Source: Fundidesulfovibrio agrisoli (GTDB lineage: Bacteria > Desulfobacterota > Desulfovibrionia > Desulfovibrionales > Desulfovibrionaceae). Taken from it: a stretch of 64,000 nt of DNA. The translations under genes were made by a program, and so were the position numbers. The stretch lies in assembly GCF_022808715.1 (NCBI RefSeq), contig NZ_JAKZKX010000001.1, forward strand, positions 186,001-250,000, in the 5' to 3' direction. The stretch's first letter is position 1. Every line of letters starts with the position of its first letter. Below are positions 27,551-35,735 of the stretch, one piece after another. The notes under the pieces are model-generated. The model searched no databases. It worked only from the letters and a program-made list of their open reading frames with translations, and was not told where the DNA came from.

Positions 27551-28000
27551 ATGCCGGGATACAAGGGACATGTTGTTGGAGCCCTGGCCGTGGTCGGCGG
27601 CGGGCTCGGCGCGGCGTGGTGGCTGGGAGTGTACAGGCCTGAACCCAAGGTCATGCTGTTGCTTGCGGCGGTGGCCGTGCTGGGCTCGCTCTTCCCGGAC
27701 GTGGACACCAATTCCAAGGGCCGCCACATCTACTACGGGGCCGCACTGATTGCCGACATCGCGCTCATCCTCAAGGAGCAGTACCGCTACGCGGCGCTGT
27801 TGGGTTTCTGCGCCCTGCTGCCCGCCGTGGGCTCGCATCGGGGCTGGACGCACACCTGGTGGGCCGGGCTCATCATTCCTTCCGCAATCCTTATCGCGCC
27901 CATGGTCGTGGCGCACTCGGGCTGGCAGCCGTTCATGCCCTATTACGTCGCCGCCGTGGCGGGATACTATTCGCACCTGCTGCTGGATGGGGAGTTCTGA
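27551..28000 (+). CDS. Membrane-bound metal-dependent hydrolase, DUF457/YdjM type
   Basis: The protein has 149 residues from the ATG at 27551. It has about four hydrophobic helices and the family's polar motifs: GSLFPDVDTNSKGR, GSHRGWTHTWW and YYSHLLLDG, which supply Asp and His residues for a metal site. Members are annotated as inner-membrane metal-dependent hydrolases, but no substrate is known. The upstream in-frame extension to 27494 would add 19 non-hydrophobic residues and is less likely. It stands alone before the non-coding island. Confidence 0.75.
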   Translation: MPGYKGHVVGALAVVGGGLGAAWWLGVYRPEPKVMLLLAAVAVLGSLFPDVDTNSKGRHIYYGAALIADIALILKEQYRYAALLGFCALLPAVGSHRGWTHTWWAGLIIPSAILIAPMVVAHSGWQPFMPYYVAAVAGYYSHLLLDGEF

Positions 28001-28053
28001 GGCGGCGCTCTACTCGCGTCGCGTGGTTTGAAGGATTGGGATTTGTGGTTTGA

Positions 28054-28144
28054 GTCTCCGCGTCCGGGCGCAGCGGGCCGCGGCACCCCGACATATTTGA
28101 AGAATGTCGAGGCGCCGCGGCCCGCTGCGCCCGGACGCGGAGAC
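28054..28144. repeat. 31-bp perfect inverted repeat forming a long hairpin
   Basis: Bases 28054-28084 (starting GTCTCCGCGTCCGGGCGCAG) are the exact reverse complement of 28114-28144. Inside them, CGACAT (28089-28094) pairs with ATGTCG (28104-28109) across a small internal loop, leaving a nine-base terminal loop. The structure could be a strong terminator-like hairpin, a small mobile element or a structured RNA. There is no T-tract on either side beyond AATTTGTTT on the plus strand. Confidence 0.92.
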
Positions 28145-28177
28145 AATTTGTTTCAGCGCGAAAGGATTCTCAAGAGG

Positions 28178-28283
28178 AAAAGCCGCGAGAACGGCTGTGC
28201 CTGGGATGCCCTGTTGCTTGAACCCGGATGAAAAGTCGCGACAGGGGCTGTGCCTGGGATGCCCTGTTGCTTGAATCCGGTCG
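28178..28283 (+). repeat. 53-bp tandem direct repeat, two copies
   Basis: Copies at 28178-28230 and 28231-28283 share 35 nearly identical bases (28193-28227 and 28246-28280, differing at one C/T), within a unit beginning AAAAGYCGCGA. The period is exactly 53 bases. It is not a CRISPR: the two copies abut with no unique spacers. Confidence 0.9.
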
Positions 28284-28487
28284 GAAGGAATCTGTGTGCG
28301 GATTAGCCGAGCTTTCCGGTTGGACAGCTTGGATCAGGTTCTGGTGGAAATGGCGGGGGCTGTCAGGTTCGACTGGCCGTGAATGCCGCTCAAGGCCTCA
28401 TGGACTGTCTTGAATGACCGTTGGCTCTCGATGTGGCACAGGTTTGCAGAGACCGTCAGTGTTTTCAGACTCATACGCGAAGCGGAA

Positions 28488-28534
28488 AGGGATTCCAAAG
28501 GGAGGAACTCCCTTTGGCCGCCGGAGGCTTCTCC
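28488..28534 (+). repeat. REP-like hairpin element, copy C
   Basis: A 9-bp stem (CCAAAGGGA at 28495-28503 with TCCCTTTGG at 28509-28517) is followed by CCGCCGGAGGCTTCTCC, the same tail as copy B at 11310. It lies 17 bases past the end of the leftward secreted-protein gene and may double as its terminator. Confidence 0.7.
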
Positions 28535-28551
28535 AACCCTGCCCTCCCGCT

Positions 28552-29001
28552 CTAAGGCAGCGGCCCCTGCATCCCGACCCTGTCCGACAGGTCGATGCCC
28601 TGGAACCTGAAGAGCACCGGCGTGCACGTGCCGCCGCGAATCAGCCGGATCGCCGCCGGAATCTTCCGGCCCTGCGCAATCCCGTACTTCTCCACGAACT
28701 TCCCGCCCGGGGCAGCGCCGCCGGTCAGGGTCATCTCGTGCACCTTGCCGGGCGCGTAGAGCGGGTCCGCGATCATGGGTTGGGCCTGGAAGGTGAACAG
28801 AATCCTGTGCGGCTGGTAGGCCTCCGGAGAGGTGCGGGGCAGGGCGGTGACGCTGACGATGGTGGCCGTGCCCGGATGCTCCTGGTAGGTGCAGGGGCCG
28901 CCCACGCGTTGCGGGGACTGGGCCTGGGCCGGTACGCTAAGCGCCGCTGACAGCGCGACAGCCAGGGCCGCGACCCGTATCCAGGCGGCCGGGCTGCTCA
29001 T
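28552..29001 (-). CDS. Secreted protein of unknown function
   Basis: This 149-residue protein opens with a clear signal peptide (arginine near residue 9, hydrophobic [13 protein letters not shown], cleavage near AQAQS). The mature part is mostly beta-strand-like, with two cysteines (PCTYQ and GTCTPVLF) that could form a disulfide. I recognise no family. Its ATG overlaps the TGA of the DnaJ-like gene (ATGA), so it is the last gene of the leftward cluster CoA-binding protein, YkgJ, DnaJ-like, secreted protein. Confidence 0.72.
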   Translation of the reverse strand: MSSPAAWIRVAALAVALSAALSVPAQAQSPQRVGGPCTYQEHPGTATIVSVTALPRTSPEAYQPHRILFTFQAQPMIADPLYAPGKVHEMTLTGGAAPGGKFVEKYGIAQGRKIPAAIRLIRGGTCTPVLFRFQGIDLSDRVGMQGPLP

Positions 29002-29762
29002 CCCAAAGTGATCCTCAAATACAGATCGCCCTTCCAGGGGCCGAGGCGACGCCCGAGCCCCCTGAGGCGTATGGGCTGGCCCAGGGTGTAGTCCTTGGGG
29101 ATGGTGAACTCCACGGTCTTCTCCTCGCCGGAGAGGCCCTGGGCGATGCCCACGCGCAGCTTGGCCCCCGGCAGGATGCTGGTGGGCGGCACGCTGACGG
29201 TCTGCTCGTCGTCGAGCTGTTTCAGAAGCATGCCGCGCAGCCCGGAGACCAGGCCGTCGCTCAAGTCCATGGACCACTTGGACTTGCCCAGCCTGACGTC
29301 GAGCTTGCGGCTGGCCGGGGCGTCGGGGATGGGCTTCGCGCCCTGAGTCTTCTTGAGTTCGTTGTAGATGTCGTCGAAGACCTGGCGGGCGAAGGGGTCC
29401 TTGAGCAGGTCCTGCAGCACGTCCTCGCGCCGGAAATAGTAGTTGGTCTTCTCTGGTTCCGCCTTGGAGGCCTCGGTGTAGGCGGTCTTGGCCTTGCGCC
29501 AGGCGCCCGGTTCGGGCTTCGGCGGCGGCTGGGAATTCTCGCGCCCGGGGCGCTGGGCGGCCTTGGGCGGGCCTTCGGCCAGGATCTGCCTGAGCAGGAG
29601 GTAGGCCTCGTTGATGCGCTGGAACTTGCGCTTGGCCAGCGAGTCGTCCGGGTTGAGGTCCGGGTGGTAGCGGAAGGCGAGCTGGCGATAACTCTTCTTG
29701 ACCTCCTCCAGCGTGGCGCCGGAGGCAAGGCCCAGGACGCGGTGGGCCTCCTCCACGTTCAT
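28998..29762 (-). CDS. DnaJ-domain co-chaperone, CbpA-like
   Basis: This 254-residue protein has an N-terminal J domain (residues 1-65) with the HPD triad at 33-35, which stimulates the ATPase of DnaK. A linker rich in Pro and Lys follows, then a single C-terminal substrate-binding sandwich ([18 protein letters not shown] and [11 protein letters not shown]). There is no zinc-finger domain, so it is of the type II/III CbpA class rather than DnaJ itself. It overlaps both neighbours by four bases, so translation of the cluster is coupled. Confidence 0.85.
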   Translation of the reverse strand: MNVEEAHRVLGLASGATLEEVKKSYRQLAFRYHPDLNPDDSLAKRKFQRINEAYLLLRQILAEGPPKAAQRPGRENSQPPPKPEPGAWRKAKTAYTEASKAEPEKTNYYFRREDVLQDLLKDPFARQVFDDIYNELKKTQGAKPIPDAPASRKLDVRLGKSKWSMDLSDGLVSGLRGMLLKQLDDEQTVSVPPTSILPGAKLRVGIAQGLSGEEKTVEFTIPKDYTLGQPIRLRGLGRRLGPWKGDLYLRITLG

Positions 29763-30214
29763 GGCTTCTCGATCCCGTCGAGCTTGAGGGCGCTGGGGGC
29801 GTCCGGGTCGCCGGTGACGCCCACGCCCTGCTCGCGCAGGGCGGCCAGGCCCTGGCGCACGAACTCCTGGTGGGGCACGTTGGGGTTGATGCCCGAGCAG
29901 TACTCAAGGGCCAGCTCCCAGCTGGAGTCGTCGATCAGGTTGCCCCGGAAGTAGGGCCAGGCGCGGCAGATGTCGGGCCGGGCAGGGTGGATGCCGCAAC
30001 CTTCGTCGAAGAAGACGCAGAGGCCGTCGGCGCGCACGCCCAGGTGCACCTTGGTGCCGCGCGTCGTGGTGTGCGCTTGGAGGAAGGCGGCCAGCTCCAG
30101 GCCCAGGTGGTCGGCGAGGCGCTGCTGATCCTTGACGGTGAGCACGATGCCGCCTTCGCCCAGGCAGCAGTGGCCGCAGCGGCGGCATTCGAAGGCCGAG
30201 TCGTTGTCGTTCAT
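29759..30214 (-). CDS. YkgJ family cysteine-cluster protein
   Basis: This 151-residue protein has the YkgJ/CxxCxxCC family pattern: [13 protein letters not shown] near residues 10-22 and [18 protein letters not shown] near residues 70-90. The cysteines are proposed to bind a zinc or iron-sulfur site; the function is unknown. The C-terminal half repeats hydrophobic and acidic segments without further motifs. It overlaps the DnaJ-like gene by four bases and lies one base from the CoA-binding protein gene. Confidence 0.8.
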   Translation of the reverse strand: MNDNDSAFECRRCGHCCLGEGGIVLTVKDQQRLADHLGLELAAFLQAHTTTRGTKVHLGVRADGLCVFFDEGCGIHPARPDICRAWPYFRGNLIDDSSWELALEYCSGINPNVPHQEFVRQGLAALREQGVGVTGDPDAPSALKLDGIEKP

Positions 30215-30215
30215 A

Positions 30216-30635
30216 TCAGGAGTGGGGGAAGAGCCGCCGGTGCTCCACCATGAGGCAGAGGTCCTCGACGACGGTGATGGGAGTGCCCGCCAGGATGGAG
30301 CGGGCCTCCAGGCTGAAGATGCCGGACTGCATCCAGAACAGGCGCGGCGGTTTCGCCAGGGCCAGAACCTCCCGGGCGTGATCCGGGCAGTAGGCCGGGG
30401 CGCGGAACAGGTTCACGATGTCCACGGGCGCGTCCAGTTCGGCCAGGGAGGCCCGCGCGGGCAGGCCCCAGACGGTCTTGCGCACCGGGTGCACGGGGTA
30501 CACGGTGAAGCCCCGCCCGATGAGGTAGCGTCCCACGGCGTCCACGGGGCTGCCGGGATTGTCCTTGGCTCCCACGACGGCCACGGTGGTGCAGCCGTCC
30601 AGGAGGGTGCGCAGTTCGGCGTCGCCGATGAGCAT
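30216..30635 (-). CDS. CoA-binding domain protein, YccU type
   Basis: This 139-residue single-domain Rossmann fold belongs to the CoA_binding_2 family: VAVVGAKDNPGSPVDAVGRY near residues 16-35, GFTVYPVHPVRKTVWGLP, and a C-terminal EARSILAGTPITVVEDLC. Such proteins bind CoA or acyl-CoA through the succinyl-CoA-synthetase alpha fold but lack a ligase domain, and their cellular role is not settled. It is the first gene of the four-gene leftward cluster. Confidence 0.85.
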   Translation of the reverse strand: MLIGDAELRTLLDGCTTVAVVGAKDNPGSPVDAVGRYLIGRGFTVYPVHPVRKTVWGLPARASLAELDAPVDIVNLFRAPAYCPDHAREVLALAKPPRLFWMQSGIFSLEARSILAGTPITVVEDLCLMVEHRRLFPHS

Positions 30636-30821
30636 GAAAGCCGCCTTTTCCTTCAGGTGAGAAACCGCTAGAGAGCTCGTGTCCGACCCGGACCTTCTAA
30701 CCGCAAAGCAGCGGGCTTCTCAAGGGGGAATGTCCGGGAGGGCGGCTTCGGCCACGTGCCGGCGCAGTACTCAACACAGCCCGGGCGGGGTGCGTCCTCG
30801 CCCGAAAGAAGGAGCGTTCGC

Positions 30822-32042
30822 ATGTTTCAGGCGTTGGAAACCCTGCCCGCCCAGGAGGCGGCGCTGCGCCAGGCCTCCTGCCGGGCCCACCTGGGCCGCC
30901 TGCAGCCCGGGGCCTCCGGGCTCCTGGTGTTCTCCAGGCTCGGCATCTATTACCTCACCGGCACTTTCGGCAACGGCGTGCTCTGGCTGCCCACGGAAGG
31001 CGAGCCCGTGCTCATGATCCGCAAGGGGCTGGACCGGGCCAGGCTGGAGTCTCCGCTGACGAACATCCTCCCGTTCCGCTCCTACGGCGACATCGAAGGC
31101 CTCTGCGCCGGGGCGGGCTCGCCCCTGGGCGCGGAGATCGCCGCCGAGATGGGCGCGCTGCCCTGGAGCCTGGCCAACCTGCTCACCTCGCGCATCAAGA
31201 ACGTGCGTTTCGTGCCCGGCGACGCGGCCCTGGCCAGGGCCCAGTCCGTGAAGAGCCCGTGGGAGCTGAACAAGATGCGCCTCTGCGGCCATCGCCACGC
31301 CAAGGCCATGTGCGAGACCCTGCCCCAGCGCATCAAGCCCGGCATGACCGAACGGGAGGTGTCCCACGTGATCTGGGGCATCTTCTTCGAGATGGGCCAC
31401 AGCGGCGTGATGCGCATGGCCGGCGCGGGGGACGAGCTCTTCCTGGGCCACGTCAGCGCGGGCGATTCCGGCAACTACCCCAGCGGCTACAACGGCCCCC
31501 TGGGCCTGCGCGGGGAGCACCCCAGCGTGCCCTTCATGGGTTACGCGGGGCAGATATGGAAGCGCGGGGAGCCGCTCTCGGTGGATTGCGGATTCTGCCT
31601 GGAGGGCTACCAGACCGACAAGACCCAGGTGTACTGGCCCGGGGCCTCGGCCATGCCGGACGAGGTGAGCAGCGCCCAGGCCTTCTGCATGGACGTGCAG
31701 CGCTGGACCGCCGAGCAGCTCAAGCCGGGGGCCATCCCCTCCCGGATATATGCCCACGTGATCGACTGGGCCGCCCGCGAGGGCTTCGCCGAAGGCTTCA
31801 TGGGCCTGGGCGGAAACAAGGTGCCCTTCCTGGGCCACGGCATCGGGCTGGTGGTTGACGCCTGGCCCGTGCTGGCCAAGGGCTTCGACGAGCCGCTCGA
31901 GGAGGGCATGGTCCTGGCGGTGGAGCCCAAGCAGGGAATCCCGGGCCTTGGCATGGTGGGCGTGGAGAACACCTTCGAGGTCACTCCCGCCGGGGGCGTG
32001 TGCCTCACCGGCGAGAGCTTCGAGATTATCCGGGTCGAATAG
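30822..32042 (+). CDS. M24 family metallopeptidase, Xaa-Pro dipeptidase-like
   Basis: The protein has 406 residues from the ATG at 30822, preceded by GAAGGAG. An N-terminal creatinase-like domain spans about 1-165, and the pita-bread catalytic domain follows. All five metal ligands of the family can be seen: Asp in SVDCGFCLEG, Asp in YQTDKTQ, His in FLGHGIGL, Glu in LAVEPKQG and Glu in GVENTFEV. It should remove N-terminal residues next to proline in peptides, in the cytoplasm. A hairpin (CGGGCG/CGCCCG, 30782-30804) lies in the 5' leader. The gene is monocistronic. Confidence 0.88.
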   Translation: MFQALETLPAQEAALRQASCRAHLGRLQPGASGLLVFSRLGIYYLTGTFGNGVLWLPTEGEPVLMIRKGLDRARLESPLTNILPFRSYGDIEGLCAGAGSPLGAEIAAEMGALPWSLANLLTSRIKNVRFVPGDAALARAQSVKSPWELNKMRLCGHRHAKAMCETLPQRIKPGMTEREVSHVIWGIFFEMGHSGVMRMAGAGDELFLGHVSAGDSGNYPSGYNGPLGLRGEHPSVPFMGYAGQIWKRGEPLSVDCGFCLEGYQTDKTQVYWPGASAMPDEVSSAQAFCMDVQRWTAEQLKPGAIPSRIYAHVIDWAAREGFAEGFMGLGGNKVPFLGHGIGLVVDAWPVLAKGFDEPLEEGMVLAVEPKQGIPGLGMVGVENTFEVTPAGGVCLTGESFEIIRVE

Positions 32043-32088
32043 GCGCGTATTGCAAGGCGGCCCCGTGAGGGGCGCGAAGCCGGGCGAA

Positions 32089-32526
32089 TCAGCCCGCCGA
32101 GCGCTCCTCCAGGGCGTCCATGAGGCTGATGGTCAGGCGCAGGAAGTCCGCCTCGGTGATGATGCCCACCAGCCTGCGCCCCTTCAGCACGGGCAGGCAG
32201 CCGTACTTGTGCTCCAGCAGGGACTGGGCGGCGTCGCGCAGCAGGGTCTCCGGGCTGACGGTGGCGGTGTCCGTGCGCATGATCTCGCTCAGGGGGATGC
32301 CCGCGTCCAGCTCGTCCTGTGTGGAGGGGTCGATGTCGGAAAGCTTGGAGACGGCCACGGCGAGCATGTCCCGGTGGGTGATGAGCCCGATGTAGTTGTC
32401 CTCCCCGTCCACGATGGGCACGTGGCGCACGCGGGCCATTTCCATTATCTGCCGCGCGGTGTACAGGCTGTCGGAGGAGAGCAGGGTGAACAGCTGTGTG
32501 GTCATGAGGTCGCCGACTGTGAGCAT
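32089..32526 (-). CDS. Tandem CBS-domain protein
   Basis: The protein has 145 residues from the ATG at 32526, preceded by AAGGAGGAAGG, which decides the start over a longer frame to 32586. It consists of two CBS motifs, about 1-60 ([29 protein letters not shown]) and 80-140 ([29 protein letters not shown]). CBS pairs bind adenosine nucleotides and regulate partners; the partner is unknown. It converges with the M24 gene and is divergent from pcm. Confidence 0.88.
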   Translation of the reverse strand: MLTVGDLMTTQLFTLLSSDSLYTARQIMEMARVRHVPIVDGEDNYIGLITHRDMLAVAVSKLSDIDPSTQDELDAGIPLSEIMRTDTATVSPETLLRDAAQSLLEHKYGCLPVLKGRRLVGIITEADFLRLTISLMDALEERSAG

Positions 32527-32657
32527 GTCCTTCCTCCTTGGCTGGGGGTTCACGGTCATTCCACCCCCGAAGGGCTTCCCTGTCAAGTCAAGACGTTGAC
32601 TTGGCGGGGGAAATCTGGTGTCACTCCCCAGTTCCGAACGAAGGACCGGGTGAACTG

Positions 32658-33302
32658 ATGGAAATCGACCCCAAACGAAGCCGAGAGCGCATGGTGCGCG
32701 AGCAGATCAGGGACAGAGGCATCCATACGCCGCGCATTCTGTCCGTGATGAGCAAGGTGCCGCGCCACCTCTTCGTGGAGGAGGCGCTCACGCCGAGCGC
32801 CTACGGGGACCATCCCCTGCCCATCGGCCAGGGGCAGACCATCTCCCAGCCCTACGTGGTGGCCCTGATGACCGAGGCGTTGGACGTGCGCCCGGGCATG
32901 AAGGTGCTTGAGATCGGCACCGGCTCGGGATACCAGACCGCCATCCTGGCGGAACTGGACGCCCTGGTCTACAGCGTGGAGCGCGTGCCCGAGCTCTACG
33001 AATTGGCCCGGAACAGGCTGGAATCCATGGGGTACGGCAGGGTGCGCCTCAAACTGGACGACGGAACCATGGGCTGGCCCGAGGAGGCCCCGTTCGACCG
33101 GATCCTGGTCACGGCGGGCGGCCCCTCCATCCCCCAGCCCTACCTCGACCAGCTGGCGGACCCGGGCATGCTCATCATGCCCGTGGGGCCCGAGCGGCGC
33201 AGCCAGACCCTGGTCGTCCTGCGCAAGGAAGGCGGCAGGATCGGGCGCAAGAATCTCGGCCAGGTGATGTTCGTCGACCTCGTCGGACGCCACGGCTGGT
33301 AG
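32658..33302 (+). CDS. pcm: Protein-L-isoaspartate O-methyltransferase
   Basis: This 214-residue SAM-dependent repair enzyme methylates isoaspartyl residues formed in ageing proteins. Conserved elements are [39 protein letters not shown] and motif [19 protein letters not shown]. The ATG at 32658 gives the usual N-terminus; the frame is open further upstream without homology. An 18-base gap separates it from the Mrp gene, so the two are probably co-transcribed. Confidence 0.95.
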   Translation: MEIDPKRSRERMVREQIRDRGIHTPRILSVMSKVPRHLFVEEALTPSAYGDHPLPIGQGQTISQPYVVALMTEALDVRPGMKVLEIGTGSGYQTAILAELDALVYSVERVPELYELARNRLESMGYGRVRLKLDDGTMGWPEEAPFDRILVTAGGPSIPQPYLDQLADPGMLIMPVGPERRSQTLVVLRKEGGRIGRKNLGQVMFVDLVGRHGW

Positions 33303-33320
33303 CAAGCACGGAGACAAAGC

Positions 33321-34253
33321 ATGAAGATCAAGAAGAAAGGCGACAAGGGCGAAGGCTGCAAGACCTGCTCAAAGGCGAGCACCTGCGCCAGCAAGTCCGC
33401 TTCGGGCGACTGCAAGGACGCCAAGACCCAGCAGCAGGACGAGCGCATCAGCACAGCGCTTTCCCGCATCAAATACAAGATTTTCGTCATGAGCGGCAAG
33501 GGCGGGGTGGGCAAGAGCTCCATCACCGTGAACCTGGCCGCGTCCCTGGCCCGCAAGGGGCACAAGGTGGGCATCCTGGACGTTGACCTGCACGGCCCGA
33601 GCGTCCCGCGCATGCTCGGGCTCTCAGGCAACCTTGAGGCCAACGAGAAGGGCGAGGTGACCCCCAAGCAGTGCGGCGACAACCTCTACGTGGTCTCCAT
33701 GGAGTCCCTCCTCAAGGATCCGGACCAGGCCGTGCTCTGGCGCGGACCCATGAAGACTTCGGCCATCCGCCAGTTCATCGGCGAGATCCAGTGGGGCGAG
33801 CTGGACTACCTGGTCATCGACTCCCCCCCCGGCACCGGCGACGAGCACATGACCGTGCTCAAGACCATCCCGGACGCCCTGTGCGTGGTGGTCACCACCC
33901 CGCAGGAGGTCTCCCTGGCGGACGTGCGCAAGGCCATCAACTTCCTGCAGTACGCCAAGGCCAACATCCTGGGCATCGTGGAGAACATGAGCGGGCTCAT
34001 CTGCCCCCACTGCTCCAAGGAGATCGCCCTGTTCAAGAAGGGCGGCGGCGAAGAGCTGGCCAAGAAGTACGGCATCGAATTCCTGGGGGCCATCCCGCTG
34101 GACCCGGTGGCCGTGGTGGCCGGCGACGTGGGCAGGCCCGTGGCGCTCATGGACGAGGCCTCCCCCGTGAAGGACGCCCTGCTGGCCCTGGCCGACGCCA
34201 TCGACAAGGCGGCCCAGTCCAGCCTGGAAGCCCACGCCACCCTGGGCGGCTGA
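33321..34253 (+). CDS. Mrp/Nbp35-type P-loop ATPase, Fe-S carrier
   Basis: This 310-residue protein has the deviant P-loop GKGGVGKS (about 59-66), VDLHGPSVPRMLGL and YLVIDSPPGTGDEH. The N-terminus is rich in cysteine and lysine (CKTCSKASTC then C), as in Nbp35-like members. A CPHC pair in SGLICPHCSKE supplies the dimer-bridging cluster site. The family carries and delivers [4Fe-4S] clusters to apo-proteins in the cytosol; in this window it complements SufCB. ApbC and Mrp are alternative names. Confidence 0.9.
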   Translation: MKIKKKGDKGEGCKTCSKASTCASKSASGDCKDAKTQQQDERISTALSRIKYKIFVMSGKGGVGKSSITVNLAASLARKGHKVGILDVDLHGPSVPRMLGLSGNLEANEKGEVTPKQCGDNLYVVSMESLLKDPDQAVLWRGPMKTSAIRQFIGEIQWGELDYLVIDSPPGTGDEHMTVLKTIPDALCVVVTTPQEVSLADVRKAINFLQYAKANILGIVENMSGLICPHCSKEIALFKKGGGEELAKKYGIEFLGAIPLDPVAVVAGDVGRPVALMDEASPVKDALLALADAIDKAAQSSLEAHATLGG

Positions 34254-34274
34254 AAAAAGCGAAAACATTTGCCC

Positions 34275-34310
34275 CGTCCCCGGACGGCGACTTGCCGCCG
34301 TTCGGGGACG
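34275..34310. other. Strong hairpin between the Mrp and pgsA genes
   Basis: Fifteen bases at 34275-34289 pair with 34296-34310 (outer arm CGTCCCCG/CGGGGACG, inner arm ending CGGCG/CGCCG, one G-T pair) around a six-base loop. No T-tract follows, so this may be an RNA-stability or processing element between the two genes rather than a terminator. Confidence 0.55.
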
Positions 34311-34332
34311 TAGCGAGATACGGAGCGGCCCG

Positions 34333-34893
34333 GTGCTCAAAACCATGCTGAACCTGCCCAACGCCCTGACCCTGGCCCGGATAGCGGTGGTCCCCTTTCT
34401 GGTGGCCATGCTCTATTTCCCGGGGCCGGGCACGTGCCTGGCGGCCACGATCCTGTTCATGGCGGCCTCGGTCACGGACGTTTTCGACGGGCTGCTGGCC
34501 AGGCGGCTCGGGCTGGTGACCAACCTGGGCAAGTTCCTTGACCCGCTGGCCGACAAGCTGCTGATCTGCTCCGTGCTGATAATGCTGGTCAGGCTCGACT
34601 GGGTGGGGGCCTGGGTGGCCGTCATCATCATCGGCCGGGAGATGGCCGTGACCGGCCTGCGCGCCGTGGCGGCGGACATGGGCGTGGTCATCGCGGCGGA
34701 CCGGTTCGGCAAGCTCAAGACCATCATCCAGATCATCGCGCTGTGTCCGCTGATTCTGCATTACCCCGTGTTCGGGCTCGACCCGCAGCCCTTCGGCACC
34801 ATGATGCTCTATGTCGCCCTGGGCCTGACCATCGGCTCCGGCGCCAACTACATGTACAGCTTCTTCAGGAGCTGGCCCCCCAACAAGGCCTGA
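34333..34893 (+). CDS. pgsA: CDP-diacylglycerol-glycerol-3-phosphate 3-phosphatidyltransferase
   Basis: This membrane enzyme of about 182-186 residues makes phosphatidylglycerol phosphate from CDP-diacylglycerol. The CDP-alcohol phosphotransferase signature is complete: DVFDGLLARRLG, then NLGKFLDPLADK (D-x2-DG-x2-AR-x8-G-x3-D-x3-D). Several hydrophobic helices surround it, with VIIIGREMAVTGLRAVAA near the middle. Translation may begin at GTG 34333 or at ATG 34345 (MLNLPNALTLARI), the latter giving the usual family start. A second member of the family occurs at 49108. Confidence 0.9.
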   Translation: MLKTMLNLPNALTLARIAVVPFLVAMLYFPGPGTCLAATILFMAASVTDVFDGLLARRLGLVTNLGKFLDPLADKLLICSVLIMLVRLDWVGAWVAVIIIGREMAVTGLRAVAADMGVVIAADRFGKLKTIIQIIALCPLILHYPVFGLDPQPFGTMMLYVALGLTIGSGANYMYSFFRSWPPNKA

Positions 34894-35135
34894 GCCGCGC
34901 CGCCGGACCAGCTTCCGGGGAGTGCGGATGACGCTGGCCGTTGCGCCCGCGCCGTGTTTTTTTGCGTTCGTGACGCTTTGGCGTGAATTGGCTTTGCTTT
35001 CCGCGCGGCAATGTGCGAAGCTCCAATGCAGGGACCGCTTCGCACTGGAACGTGCAATGCCTTCAGGGACGTTCCGGCCTGGCGAAGATACAGAGTTCAC
35101 TCCAATGAAGCCTCATCGCGGCGGGTCATGAATCG

Positions 35136-35414
35136 ATGGATGGAACCAGGTCTTCTTCCTTGGCGGCGCGCATCGTGAACTGCCTCCAGACCATTCTGGA
35201 ACTGGAGCCGCTTCTGCAGCGCATCGACTCCGGCAGCATGTTGCTTCCGGAATTCAAGGTGTTGAAGTCTTTCCTCAATGAAATGGACGGTATCGAGCTT
35301 GACGAAGAGGACGTGGCGCGGATAGAAACCGCGACCGAGCGTTTCCTGCAGGAGCTGAAGACGCCTTCGGCCATGGCCCGCTCGGGCGAAACCAAAAACC
35401 AGACACTGCAATAG
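35136..35414 (+). CDS. Small acidic protein of unknown function
   Basis: This 92-residue protein is mostly helical, with an acidic central part (NEMDGIELDEEDVARIETAT) and no signal peptide or cysteine pattern. It starts at the ATG at 35136 and ends three bases before the FtsB-like gene, so it belongs to the same transcript. I recognise no family. The position next to an FtsB-like protein and a TPR protein hints at the cell envelope or division, but this is context only. The 242-base gap before it shows no clear promoter. Confidence 0.65.
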   Translation: MDGTRSSSLAARIVNCLQTILELEPLLQRIDSGSMLLPEFKVLKSFLNEMDGIELDEEDVARIETATERFLQELKTPSAMARSGETKNQTLQ

Positions 35415-35417
35415 ACC

Positions 35418-35735
35418 ATGTTCATACGGCGCCTGCTCCTCGCTCTGATCCTCTGCTGCAACGCCGTCTTGCTGTACAACCTCGTCTGGAGCGACAAGGG
35501 CGTCTTCGCCTACCTCGACCTCAAGAACCACCAGAAGCAGTTGAAGACGCGCATAGACGCCCTGGCCGGGCGCTCGCTCGACCTGAGCCAGGAGATCCGC
35601 TGGCTGAAGTCCGACCGGGCCTTCACCGAGAAGATGACCCGCGCCCACGGCAACTACCTCCGCGACAACGAGATCATCTATCTTTTCCCCGGACAATACC
35701 CTGAAGGAAGCGTCGGCGATGACATCAAAAATTGA
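35418..35735 (+). CDS. Septum formation initiator, FtsB/DivIC family
   Basis: This 105-residue bitopic protein has a short cytoplasmic start, one membrane helix (LLLALILCCNAVLLYNLVW, about 5-23), then a coiled coil (LKNHQKQLKTRIDALAGRSL) and the C-terminal ARGHG-like end NYLRDNEIIYLF. FtsB-type proteins bridge FtsL and FtsQ in the division complex. The family is very variable, so FtsB and DivIC cannot be separated from sequence alone. Its last 17 bases overlap the start of the TPR gene. Confidence 0.82.
   Translation: MFIRRLLLALILCCNAVLLYNLVWSDKGVFAYLDLKNHQKQLKTRIDALAGRSLDLSQEIRWLKSDRAFTEKMTRAHGNYLRDNEIIYLFPGQYPEGSVGDDIKN

Larger units (their letters stand above)
28001..28551. other. Non-coding island with large hairpin, tandem repeat and REP-like element
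   Basis: These 551 bases lie between two 3' ends (the DUF457 gene on plus, the secreted-protein gene on minus). Short open frames occur but have no recognisable product or start site. The stretch holds the 31-bp inverted repeat (28054-28144), the 53-bp tandem duplication (28178-28283) and REP-like copy C (28488-28534). Between 28284 and 28487 I see nothing recognisable. Confidence 0.7.

Noticed and set aside
28178-28283. CRISPR array
   Set aside because: The two repeat units abut with no unique spacers and only two copies exist.
28228-28413. Short open frame in the non-coding island
   Set aside because: It runs through the tandem repeat, lacks a start site and gives a low-complexity, non-homologous product.
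30636-30821. A riboswitch in front of the M24 peptidase gene
   Set aside because: Two small hairpins occur, but no known riboswitch core matches; they may be chance in GC-rich DNA.
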